Shown here piece after piece: positions 5,514-13,266 of a stretch of DNA of 16,881 bases. How positions within the stretch are numbered: position 1 is the stretch's first letter; each line of letters begins with the position of its first letter. The position numbers were made by a program, and so were the translations under genes. Source of the stretch: Chloroflexota bacterium (GTDB taxonomy: Bacteria; Chloroflexota; Anaerolineae; B4-G1; SLSP01); contig JAKJAB010000032.1 in assembly GCA_022707725.1 (NCBI GenBank), positions 1 through 16,881 of the forward strand. The letters run 5' to 3'. The notes beneath the pieces were generated by a model. That model searched no databases and was not told where the DNA came from. It saw nothing but the letters and a program-made list of their open reading frames with translations.

Positions 5514-8500
5514 TCAAATGCCTAGCAAATCACCCAATGCCTGTACAAATGGGCCTACATCTACATCAAAGTTGTGAGCGGCAACCCAAGTGCGTATTGT
5601 CTCCATAAGGGCCTGTTGACGTGAGAGAGACTCGTCAGACAAATGATTATAGAGATACTCAAGCATTGTGGCTTTCTCAACCGCATCAGCAGAGAAATGC
5701 ATAAAATATGCATAGGCGATGATGAAATGCTGTACACATTCCTCGAGTCTTTTATCTGTCCAGGCGAGTTGGCCTCGAAGCATTTCAACCTTGCCAAGTG
5801 GACTGAAATATTCAACCGACAATCCCTTGCTGGGTACTTTCTGTTGATCGGGGAGGATAAGGTAGTCGTCACCAATACTGGTTTCAATTTGTGCGATAGT
5901 TTTCTCCACCGCCGTTCTATCCCCTAATGCAAAAAGCACCTCGGCCAGATCTTGCAGTGTGTCCGCGCGCGCTACAACGACGACCTCCGGCTGTTTCCAG
6001 GCTTGCAGAGCTAAATTAAACTGATCTCCAGCTTGATGATAATATGGAACTGACTCTTCGAAGCTTCGTGTCTGCTTTGTAATATGCCCAAAGTCGCGGT
6101 AAACACGCCCCAGTTCAGCATGCAATTCAGGTGTCACTGACGCTATGCTGGTATTTTGTACGGCTTGTAAAGCTTGTTCGAGTGCATGACGGGCTTCATC
6201 CAGCATTCCACGCGCTTTTTCCTGATTCCGTCCTTTTTCAAGCTCATGTTTGGCCATCAAACGTTTGGCCAGCGCGACATCCTGATGAGCTAAAGCAATT
6301 CCTCGCACATCTTCTAGATCGCGAAAATGCTTCAGCGCTTCTTCGCCATATTCCAAAGCCCGCGCATAATTGCCTCTCTTACAGGCAATACGTGATGCCG
6401 TGGAAAGCGTTAAACCGGTATGATAAATACTTCCACGGTTTTCATTGCGTCGTAAGGCCTCATGCACTAAAGGTAATGCTAATGCCATCCGCCCCTGCTC
6501 GGCGTATACAAACGCAAGGTTGTTCAACAATTGGGCATATTCGTCTTCGCAGTCGGCCAATCGTTCGCCGAGTTGACGGAAAGCAGCTTTGGCTTCGATG
6601 TAGTATCCAGCAGCTTGATCTAGCATACCCCCTAAACGACGTTGATAACCAATTGCTGTATTGAGTCGGGCGCGAGCCAAAGCCTGTTCTGTAGTGCAAT
6701 CTATCAACGCGGGCAAACTCTTTAACATAACGAGCGCACGATCTATGATTTGTTGATTATATCCCGATTTCTTTGCATGCGAACTAGTCCAAAACGCATA
6801 GATATTGCCCATCAAGGCCAAATCTTCTTGATTTGAACAAATTTTGGATCCGTCTGAACAGGAAATCGAAAAGTCTTCAGGCTCTGCCAGAATCTGGTCT
6901 GCCAACTTGATCACCCTTTCCGATTGTCCCCACCATTCAAAGCGTTCGACCCACATCCATGCGCTTTCCTTAACGGTCTTCGCATTGGTGATCCCAACTT
7001 CTTCGAACAATGCCCGACGATCAGGCATTGTCGAATTGTAGAAACGTAAAAACTCGTCCAACAGACGCATCGCAAAACCAACCCAACGGTGTCGATTAGC
7101 CTGGTCGGTCAACCGTTTGTATTCAGCGTATCCTTCTTGGGGGGCAGCAACGAGCATATAGTAAAGCCTTTCTACCTGCAATTTTTGTAATTGCTCGCGG
7201 TCAAGAAGCCGTTGTTGTTCGAGGTAGCTTTTTTCCGCTCGCTCCTCGGAGCTGCTTTCTTTCGCTCGCTCCTCGAGATAGCTTTCTTTCAATTGATCTT
7301 CCAGCTTTGCGATATATGATCTGTAGTAGTCGCGCACCAGGGTATTCGCGATTTTGCGCTCATTCATTCGCAAGTAGGGGATGACATTTTGGGAGGTCAG
7401 CAGGCGGTATAGTTCATCGTGTAAAAAGAGTTGTTCCCCTCGTAGCGGAGCAACGCCAGGCGGTGATTTGTACTGTTTAATGAAAGACAAAGGTTTTAGG
7501 CTTTCCAATAAGCGATTTGCTTCTTCAGACGGTACGCCCAGCGCCGCGTTAAGAATTTCCGCATCAACACCTTTGGGCATTAACGCGATATTTGTCAAAT
7601 ACCCCCCAATTTCCCCGGAATCATTAAGGATCGTGTTCAAGATTCGTCGTTCAATGTCTTGACGCGCAACTTCTAGCCGTGGTTCGTCTTCATCCACCTC
7701 GGTCAAATCCATATATTGATCGAACAACTGCAAAATCGTCCGTGATTCCGGCGCCAGTACCGTCAACCAGTCCACGATAAGGTGCAAGAGGATCGGGCGT
7801 CCGCCAGTCAGCCGGTGAACAACTTTTTGATATTCCTCGGGCACCAATTCTTGCCCGGCCTGTTCCTCGAAGTGTTTCAAAAAAGCACAAGTCTCTGCGA
7901 AAGCGAATGGCTTGAGCTCGACCTCAGTGAAATCGTCTCCGAAAGCCTTCTTCATATCTGCCACCAAACGCGCCTGTGGATCAACGGTCTCACCGGGAGT
8001 GGGCAGTTTAGGGCGCCCGGCAAAAACCACCACGACGTTACGAAGTTGGGCAAGTTTATCGAGCAACCAGGGTTTTACGCGAGTATCGGCGATATCCAGG
8101 CCGGCTTTTTCTTCCACAGTTGAGCTTTCATACTGTAATAACTCAATCGTATCGAAGCAGATGACCAGCCTGGCGGCATCGACTGCCATATCATTACAGC
8201 CTTTAACAAATAGCTCGCCAAGTTTCTGTCGACGTTCTTCCAAAACGCCTGGATCGGCCCCCCGTTCTCGCAACAACTCGTAATTTTGACGTTCTTGTCG
8301 ATAGTCTATAAAGTATTTCTTTTTCCGATCCAATCCCTCCATAATGACTTTCTCAAGATCACTGGTGCTATGCATATCGGTATGGTAGAGGTCAATATTG
8401 CCGCTGAAGTAAAACCGCGCTCCGGCCTTTTCGACCATCTGCTCCAGTTCCTCAAGGAGCCGGGTCTTGCCCAAACCACCGTGCGCCCAAAAGTAGATAT

Positions 8501-8603
8501 AGCGCCGGCCGCTACCTGGCGCTAACAGGTATTTTTCTAGCAGTTTGATTTCTTTCTCACGGCCAATCAATGGGATGCGTTTCCCTAACTGTAAAATATT
8601 CAT
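5514..8603 (-). CDS. Large STAND-like P-loop ATPase with C-terminal TPR region
   Basis: The protein has 1029 residues from the ATG at 8603. That start is fixed by GGAGGA upstream and a 4-base ATGA overlap with the previous stop; a longer frame to 8630 is possible but has no such support. The N-terminus GREKEIKLLEKYL (14-26) is the box that precedes the nucleotide-binding domain in AAA16/NACHT/NB-ARC proteins. Walker A is AHGGLGKTR (40-48), Walker B is LVICFD (146-151), and VVVFAGRPKLP (around 195-205) looks like the sensor strand. A charged segment with three 9-residue tandem repeats follows (about 435-462). The C-terminal half is all-helical with TPR-like units (for example NNLAFVYAEQGRMALAL and ALEYGEEALKHF). 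STAND ATPases of this type act as switches: the TPR part senses a ligand and the ATPase oligomerises. No effector domain (TIR, nuclease, protease) is visible, so the output would have to come from a partner. The ligand is unknown; the adjacent modified peptide is a candidate. Confidence 0.85.
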   Translation of the reverse strand: MNILQLGKRIPLIGREKEIKLLEKYLLAPGSGRRYIYFWAHGGLGKTRLLEELEQMVEKAGARFYFSGNIDLYHTDMHSTSDLEKVIMEGLDRKKKYFIDYRQERQNYELLRERGADPGVLEERRQKLGELFVKGCNDMAVDAARLVICFDTIELLQYESSTVEEKAGLDIADTRVKPWLLDKLAQLRNVVVVFAGRPKLPTPGETVDPQARLVADMKKAFGDDFTEVELKPFAFAETCAFLKHFEEQAGQELVPEEYQKVVHRLTGGRPILLHLIVDWLTVLAPESRTILQLFDQYMDLTEVDEDEPRLEVARQDIERRILNTILNDSGEIGGYLTNIALMPKGVDAEILNAALGVPSEEANRLLESLKPLSFIKQYKSPPGVAPLRGEQLFLHDELYRLLTSQNVIPYLRMNERKIANTLVRDYYRSYIAKLEDQLKESYLEERAKESSSEERAEKSYLEQQRLLDREQLQKLQVERLYYMLVAAPQEGYAEYKRLTDQANRHRWVGFAMRLLDEFLRFYNSTMPDRRALFEEVGITNAKTVKESAWMWVERFEWWGQSERVIKLADQILAEPEDFSISCSDGSKICSNQEDLALMGNIYAFWTSSHAKKSGYNQQIIDRALVMLKSLPALIDCTTEQALARARLNTAIGYQRRLGGMLDQAAGYYIEAKAAFRQLGERLADCEDEYAQLLNNLAFVYAEQGRMALALPLVHEALRRNENRGSIYHTGLTLSTASRIACKRGNYARALEYGEEALKHFRDLEDVRGIALAHQDVALAKRLMAKHELEKGRNQEKARGMLDEARHALEQALQAVQNTSIASVTPELHAELGRVYRDFGHITKQTRSFEESVPYYHQAGDQFNLALQAWKQPEVVVVARADTLQDLAEVLFALGDRTAVEKTIAQIETSIGDDYLILPDQQKVPSKGLSVEYFSPLGKVEMLRGQLAWTDKRLEECVQHFIIAYAYFMHFSADAVEKATMLEYLYNHLSDESLSRQQALMETIRTWVAAHNFDVDVGPFVQALGDLLGI
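7219..7299. repeat. Three tandem 27-bp units inside the TPR ATPase gene
   Basis: Units at 7219-7245, 7246-7272 and 7273-7299 share the pattern TCGAG.TAGCTTTCTTTC followed in two of them by GCTCGCTCC. They keep the reading frame and encode 9-residue repeats of the type ESYLEERAK in a charged, probably helical linker. The expansion suggests a length-variable hinge between the ATPase and TPR halves. Confidence 0.7.
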
Positions 8604-9787
8604 TTTGTCATCTCCTCCAGGCTTTGCCATCGCTGACGATAGGTTGCTGCTTCGTTTTTGAATAGCTGCGCGTAACTTTCTTCCTCGGTGAATTCAAGCG
8701 CAATGGATTCGAACGTCTCGACTGCCACAAGGCAGGCGTGTTTATAACGTTCTATGTCCATAGTTTCCAGACAACGCCGTACGATATTGCGGATCAAACC
8801 GTGCAATCGATCCCCGCGTTGTTCTCGCCAGACCACTGTATTGTGTGTGCGCAAACGTGCTATCTCGCGGATAAAGAAGTAATCGGGCTTCCCCTGCATC
8901 TCCGGCATAACCCGTTCGATGTATTGCTGCAAGATGGTAGGGTCAAACCAGTCCAACACACTGGCCCACCAGAGAATGTCGATCCACAGTTTATCCATAC
9001 CCTCAAACAAGGTTTTATCAATAAAGTTTTTGACTTCTTGCTCGCATAACGTTTTCTTGAATTGTTCCACTGGCTGCGCGGCCGGCCAATGTTGGGCCGT
9101 ATATGTAGCTAACCTTTCGGACAACTGAGGATGCCCAAAGGAGAACTCTAGCACGATGTCGATAGTCTGGGAAAGCGTTTCCGCTCCTTTTAGGGTGGGG
9201 TTGGTTTCAAGCAAGACCTGCTCGATCAAAGCGCGGCTTGCTTCCACAGGAGCAATCGGCCCTAACGGCAGCAATTTGACGGCGCGGCGCAGTTCAAAAC
9301 GCCGCCAGGGGACAGGGATACGACCGGCATACACTTGTCTTACTCTTCTTTCAACCACCAGAGGTTCTGTGACGTATAAGTGTACCCAATCCCAAAATTC
9401 AACATCGTCTTGAAGCGCCTCGGTTGTATCAAACATCAAGTAGGTCGGGGTATCAGTAGCAAATTTGTTCAATTGAGATACAACTGCGTCTGCTAACTGA
9501 TCATTGTTTTCATACTGGTCATTCAACCTGCCTTCCGCTTGTTCGATCACCTGGCGAAGAAAAACAGCGGGACGGTCCGTAGTTATGTGGGCTAATGTTT
9601 CGATATTAACGATGATAACCAGGGCTGCTGGGCTGGTTTCTTGCAATTTCAGTTTGGCTTCTTTTAGCAAACGAGACTTTCCGATCCCTGCCTCACCATA
9701 AACATTTAGAAGAATATTATTGGGTGTGAAATCACAAATGAGTTGAATAGGCTCCGTTCGGTCTTGAAACGTTGAGACAAGGTTCAT
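8600..9787 (-). CDS. P-loop ATPase without C-terminal repeats, middle gene of ATPase trio
   Basis: This protein of 395 residues starts at the ATG at 9787, set by GGAGGAG upstream and an ATGA overlap with the preceding stop. Walker A is GEAGIGKS (31-38) and Walker B lies at about 115-120 (TYLMFD), followed by TTEALQ, close in style to FDTIELLQ of the downstream TPR ATPase. The rest is a helical STAND-like region ending near the glutamate-rich C-terminus. It lacks TPRs or any recognisable catalytic effector. Its stop overlaps the start of the TPR ATPase by 4 bases, so the proteins are likely made in matched amounts and may form a hetero-oligomer. I do not recognise a named family. Confidence 0.82.
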   Translation of the reverse strand: MNLVSTFQDRTEPIQLICDFTPNNILLNVYGEAGIGKSRLLKEAKLKLQETSPAALVIIVNIETLAHITTDRPAVFLRQVIEQAEGRLNDQYENNDQLADAVVSQLNKFATDTPTYLMFDTTEALQDDVEFWDWVHLYVTEPLVVERRVRQVYAGRIPVPWRRFELRRAVKLLPLGPIAPVEASRALIEQVLLETNPTLKGAETLSQTIDIVLEFSFGHPQLSERLATYTAQHWPAAQPVEQFKKTLCEQEVKNFIDKTLFEGMDKLWIDILWWASVLDWFDPTILQQYIERVMPEMQGKPDYFFIREIARLRTHNTVVWREQRGDRLHGLIRNIVRRCLETMDIERYKHACLVAVETFESIALEFTEEESYAQLFKNEAATYRQRWQSLEEMTK

Positions 9788-11046
9788 CTTTCTCCTCCCC
9801 AGTAGATATTGATTATTTTTTGCAGGTTTTCCTTGTCGAGAGACTGAGGGGGAAATCGATCTTCCCAGCAACCCGCACAGGCCGCAATCAAGCCGCGGGC
9901 CAGGTTAAGTGCGTGAATTGGGGCATCCAGGTCTCTCTGAGCAGGTGGGACACGCAAGGCGCCCTTGAGAATCATTGGGATGAATTCTCTTTTGGCTTCA
10001 TCATCTTTCAAATTAGGCAAACTCATAGCCCAGTTTAAAGTGTAATCCGAAGAAGGCGGGGCAAGGGAAGGTAACTGCAGCGGCTGCCACACTGCTTCGA
10101 GGTCCTGGGCCAGCTTGGTTAATCGCTGTTTACGGATATCTCGATTATCCGTTGCTTCACTTAACACATATAAGAACAAGATAAGTCCATTTTCGCGCTG
10201 AATATTCTCACGTTGCCATAAAAGGTCGATTGTTTGGTCAATCCGGGACCCTTGATCGGCCGGCTGTGGTAATTCATTACGCCAAGGTGCAATACGATCA
10301 TCGGCGAAAACAGCCCTTAAGTCAGCATTACTTTCAAATTGCTTGTAGTTCTGCAAGCTATCACGCAACCTATTAAGGATATTGGCGGGGATCCCGGGGG
10401 TTTTTTTGATAAAGCTGTTATAGTCGATGAAATCTGGTCTCCAGGCAGCCAAACGAAGCCCTAAAAGCGCCTGCAATTCAACCTCTTGCCAGGGCGGTAA
10501 CTCGTAAACGATAAGATTGCCTTGTCTGACACTCTCTATCTCTGCGAGCAAGGCTTGGCGCTCTCGGGTGGCAAACACGATAAATTCAAGGAGACCAGTG
10601 GTCAGCGCATACCATTGTTGGGTTGTCTGTATCAGGTCAATGAACGCTTGCTCACCAAGACGCTCGGTGTCATCGATCAGGATTTTGGACTTTTTGTGTG
10701 TTTTATGGCGCGCCAAACAGGCTGAGGTCAAAACGTCCGGGGAGACACGTAGAAAAGTTACGTTATGACCTGAGCTATCTCTAACACTGTGCTGTTTTTG
10801 CCAGAGCGCAGTTTTGCCGCTACCTTTTGCGCCCATTATGATTTTGCATCCCTGTCTATAGATTTGTTTTTCGACCTCGGCGCGCTCAACGTAAACGAGT
10901 TCAAGCCTGTCGGGAGGCACATGTATTGCCAGTGGATCCAAACTCACGGTCTCTCGGAGTTGCTGCCACTGGCTGATGAATTTCAGGTATTTGTCGTATT
11001 CTTTCTCTCCAAGCTGGTAACGGATACTGAAAGCAATTGGATCCAT
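9784..11046 (-). CDS. P-loop ATPase, first gene of ATPase trio
   Basis: This protein of 420 residues starts at the ATG at 11046, with AAGGTG just upstream; a TTG-initiated extension to 11082 is possible but has no ribosome binding site. After about 50 residues comes DRLELVYVERAEVEKQIYRQ, then Walker A GAKGSGKT (72-79) and Walker B KILIDD (121-126). The two motifs lie close together, shorter than in the other two ATPases. The middle and C-terminal parts are helical and end in WGGER, whose codons also supply the ribosome binding site of the next gene. The N-terminal layout (a short lead-in naming residues before a P-loop) recalls the winged-helix ATPase upstream, hinting at common descent. Function unknown; probably part of the same complex as its coupled neighbours. 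Confidence 0.8.
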   Translation of the reverse strand: MDPIAFSIRYQLGEKEYDKYLKFISQWQQLRETVSLDPLAIHVPPDRLELVYVERAEVEKQIYRQGCKIIMGAKGSGKTALWQKQHSVRDSSGHNVTFLRVSPDVLTSACLARHKTHKKSKILIDDTERLGEQAFIDLIQTTQQWYALTTGLLEFIVFATRERQALLAEIESVRQGNLIVYELPPWQEVELQALLGLRLAAWRPDFIDYNSFIKKTPGIPANILNRLRDSLQNYKQFESNADLRAVFADDRIAPWRNELPQPADQGSRIDQTIDLLWQRENIQRENGLILFLYVLSEATDNRDIRKQRLTKLAQDLEAVWQPLQLPSLAPPSSDYTLNWAMSLPNLKDDEAKREFIPMILKGALRVPPAQRDLDAPIHALNLARGLIAACAGCWEDRFPPQSLDKENLQKIINIYWGGER

Positions 11047-11212
11047 AAGCACCTTTTGTGGATAACAAAACTCCCGCAACAATCGTTTCTTTCATTGAGC
11101 TACAATTTCGACGGGGCGCGAATCTATACGCTGTCCAAATTGCATATAACATCAAACTTGCATCATTCGCCCCTGACAAATCTAACCATACTACAAACTC
11201 CGAACACGATAA

Positions 11213-11241
11213 ATACTACGAAGGTGAAAGATGTGTGGCAA
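11213..11241 (-). promoter_or_regulatory. Candidate promoter for the three-ATPase operon
   Basis: On the minus strand TTGCCA (11236-11241) and TAGTAT (11213-11218) are 17 bases apart. The -35 matches 5 of 6 consensus bases and the -10 matches 4 of 6. It would leave a leader of about 160 bases before the ATG at 11046. The 239-base gap between the winged-helix gene and the trio otherwise holds no supported gene and no clear terminator, so co-transcription from further upstream remains possible. Confidence 0.35.
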
Positions 11242-11285
11242 TAGAGTGGCATCAAAGGGGAAGGCAACCAAGGAAGGGCGTAACA

Positions 11286-12764
11286 TTACTGAACTTTCAA
11301 CCAATACCCCCGTCCGCGCGCGTTCTTCACAAAACGTGTTTCACTATCATCGCTGCCCACAGCCAACCGCCGCCGCAGCCGTGAAACTAATTTTCGCAAG
11401 TTTTGTTCGCCGTAGCTTTTATCCGCTTCCCACGAGGATTTTGGCCAAATACTCTCGACAAGCTCGTCCTGCTCCACGATCTGCGGCGCATGCCGATAGA
11501 GTGTTTCCAGCAGCTTAAACTCCTGCGGCGATAGCGCCGGTATCAACTGCTGTCCGTCAACCCACACGTGACCGTCGCCCAATGATACATGCAAGCCCGT
11601 CCCCAGCGGCATACTGGGCGCGGCGTCAGCCGGCGTCGAAAACGGCGCAACGCTCGCTTGGCGCTCGGTTTCCAATTGCTGCCGAAAATCAATCAGCGTC
11701 TCTGTCACATCCACGCTATCGATCAACGTGTCGCTGGTGCGGCGCACGTGGTGGATGATTAAGGCCTGGCACAACCGCAGCAACGTGCGCGGCGAACCTT
11801 CGCAGGCGTCCAAGAGGCGATCCATCACCCGGCCTTTTGCTGCCGAGGTGCATAAATCCTCGAGCCGCATCACTGCGTCACGGCTATAATAGGCCAGCCG
11901 TTGTTGCACCACATCTCGTAGCGCCTCGCGACCCCAGGTGATACTGCGCACACACAGACGGTCCGGGCGTAAATCCACGATCCCTCGTAGCGCCTCGCCA
12001 ACTTCGGCGGGCAGAAAGAACTTGAAAGCCACGTGCGGCGTTTCCAGCACCGTCCGCTCGCTGACCAGCGGTTGCAGCAATGCCGCTGCTTGTGGGCCGA
12101 GCGAGGTCTCATCGACGCAATCCACCAGGATGTAGAGCGATTTGTAGGTGTTCTGAGGCGTCTGACCAAGCTTCAACACCAACTCGGAAAGCGTGTTCAG
12201 GGTTTCTAGGGGTGAAAGCGCGTCCCAATCCAATTGGAGGGGCTGCGCCGCAATAATCTGCGACAACTTCAACTGTGCAATCGGATCACCAAAAGCATGA
12301 GCGTACCCCGCCATAAGCCTGCATCCCGTCTCATCCAGGTGATCGAAGTAAATAGCCGGAACCTCATCCACCAAAGCCTTGACAATAGCGCGTATCACAC
12401 TGCGCAGGTGATGACGCGCGGTAATTCTGGTCACATCTCCTTGCACAGCTTCGATCAACAGCCCGAAATCGTAATAATGTACCGGCAAAACCTGGCGGCG
12501 GAATTTCCCGTGGGTACATTCGTAAGCTACCATATGGCGCGTGGCTGTTTTTCCTTCACCGCGTCCGGCCATGAGGAACGCTGTTTGCGGGTGCAGCGGA
12601 GAACCCAAAACATCGTACAGATAAGGGCGATCCACGAAGAAAAGCGGGAGATACTCGTGCTCGCGCTCAGCCTCGTAAAGCGCAAAAGGGTCGCTCTCGA
12701 ACCTAAAACGCTCCAGCCACCGCCCAAAACGATAGCTGAACCCGAGTGTCTTCGAACTTCCCAT
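11286..12764 (-). CDS. P-loop ATPase fused to an OmpR/PhoB-type winged-helix domain, probable regulator
   Basis: This is a 492-residue protein. The N-terminus (FALYEAEREHEYLPLFFVDRP, about 27-47) leads into Walker A AGRGEGKT (66-73); Walker B is near residue 220 (LYILVDCVDE). The C-terminal 95 residues form a Trans_Reg_C winged helix: a short beta start, then LSPQEFKLLETLYRHAP, a recognition-helix region NLRKLVSRLRRRL, and the wing ending GRGYWLKV. It lacks a receiver domain, so it is not a classical response regulator; ATP binding in the N-terminal module may control DNA binding. The ATG follows GGCGGG. It heads the minus-strand block and is divergent from the T-box/pheST operon, a position suited to a local regulator. 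Its DNA site is unknown. Confidence 0.85.
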   Translation of the reverse strand: MGSSKTLGFSYRFGRWLERFRFESDPFALYEAEREHEYLPLFFVDRPYLYDVLGSPLHPQTAFLMAGRGEGKTATRHMVAYECTHGKFRRQVLPVHYYDFGLLIEAVQGDVTRITARHHLRSVIRAIVKALVDEVPAIYFDHLDETGCRLMAGYAHAFGDPIAQLKLSQIIAAQPLQLDWDALSPLETLNTLSELVLKLGQTPQNTYKSLYILVDCVDETSLGPQAAALLQPLVSERTVLETPHVAFKFFLPAEVGEALRGIVDLRPDRLCVRSITWGREALRDVVQQRLAYYSRDAVMRLEDLCTSAAKGRVMDRLLDACEGSPRTLLRLCQALIIHHVRRTSDTLIDSVDVTETLIDFRQQLETERQASVAPFSTPADAAPSMPLGTGLHVSLGDGHVWVDGQQLIPALSPQEFKLLETLYRHAPQIVEQDELVESIWPKSSWEADKSYGEQNLRKLVSRLRRRLAVGSDDSETRFVKNARGRGYWLKVQ

Positions 12765-12803
12765 CTTAACCCGCCTTTGATTGTATGGTCACACTTTTAT
12801 CAC

Positions 12804-12832
12804 AGAATACCACAACTCGCAGCTCTCTGCAA
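12804..12832 (-). promoter_or_regulatory. Candidate promoter of the winged-helix ATPase gene
   Basis: On the minus strand an extended -10 (TGGTATTCT, core at 12804-12809) lies 17 bases from TTGCAG (12827-12832). The -35 is weak but the TGn extension compensates. The predicted start is about 30 bases before the ATG, and a direct repeat TGTGA-N6-TGTGA lies just downstream of the -10. Confidence 0.4.
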
Positions 12833-12836
12833 GCGC

Positions 12837-12864
12837 TTGACAATTCACCGCTCCCGACGATAAT
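12837..12864 (+). promoter_or_regulatory. Promoter of the T-box/pheS-pheT operon
   Basis: TTGACA (12837-12842) and GATAAT (12859-12864) are 16 bases apart, matching 11 of 12 sigma70 consensus bases. Transcription would start near 12871, about 20 bases before the conserved base of T-box stem I. It is divergent from the winged-helix ATPase promoter, and their -35 regions nearly touch. Confidence 0.7.
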
Positions 12865-12889
12865 ATCAGGTAACGCTCAATACCCTAAA

Positions 12890-13168
12890 GGCGCTGACGA
12901 GGAAAAGTACGCAGGTAGCAACTGCCAGGGAAGTGGAACCACGGACTGAGAGTTCCACTCAGCGAAAACCTGCCGAAGTTCGCCTCTGAGCCGACCGCTC
13001 AACGGGATGCGTCCCAAGTAGGCGGCTCCGCGAGCCTGGCGTTATCGAGGCTATCCATCGCCATAAGGCCGTGGAGACAAGGAGGCCCTCTATTCACAGG
13101 GCAAGCGAGGTGGTATCGCGGGAGTCTTGCGCTCTCGTCCTGGCAAGGGACGGGGGCGTTTTTGTTTA
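12890..13168 (+). ncRNA. T-box riboswitch leader (phenylalanine, UUC specifier)
   Basis: This is a cis-acting leader that senses uncharged tRNA-Phe and controls read-through into pheS-pheT. Stem I begins with the conserved GACGAGGAAAAGTA (12896-12909). GCAGGT pairs with ACCTGC to set the specifier loop, in which TTC (12979-12981) is the likely specifier codon. The T-box core is AGGTGGTATCGCGG (13108-13121); its TGGT (13111-13114) can pair with the ACCA 3' end of a tRNA with discriminator A, as tRNA-Phe has. The competing terminator hairpin follows at 13129-13168. Gene context, specifier and tRNA-end pairing agree. Confidence 0.92.
13129..13168 (+). terminator. T-box-controlled terminator
   Basis: GCGCTCTCGTCC pairs (with some G-T wobbles) with GGGACGGGGGCG across a short TGGCAA loop, and TTTTTGTTT follows. 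When uncharged tRNA stabilises the antiterminator formed with the T-box sequence upstream, this stem cannot form and pheS is transcribed. Confidence 0.88.
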
Positions 13169-13170
13169 TA

Positions 13171-13249
13171 GTAAGCGGTAACTGGTAACTGGTGATTAAG
13201 GACTGGGTATTTCCTAATTACCAATCCCCGATTACCGATTACCAATTCC
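13171..13249 (+). repeat. Heptamer-repeat hairpin without cargo, between T-box and pheS
   Basis: The left arm (13171-13199) is made of 7-bp units of the type ACTGGTA and the right arm (13215-13249) of their complements (ATTACCA, ATTACCG), with about 15 bases between. The arms would fold into a hairpin in the pheS leader just before its ribosome binding site. The unit is the same as in the arrays flanking the gene between pheS and pheT. Confidence 0.75.
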
Positions 13250-13266
13250 TGAACCTGGAGGAGACT

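Noticed and set aside
10789..11244. Plus-strand 151-codon ORF across the start of the first ATPase of the trio
   Set aside because: It overlaps the P-loop coding region of a well-supported minus-strand gene and shows no domain or ribosome binding site.
3000..12800. Transposon or prophage origin of the block
   Set aside because: No transposase, integrase, phage structural gene, tRNA or flanking direct repeats were seen.
12234..12863. Plus-strand 209-codon ORF opposite the winged-helix ATPase
   Set aside because: Antisense to clear Walker A coding sequence and running over both divergent promoters.
13192..13266. N-terminal extension of PheS
   Set aside because: The extra 25 codons are the repeat hairpin; GGAGGA before the ATG at 13267 and the normal PheS N-terminus fix the start.
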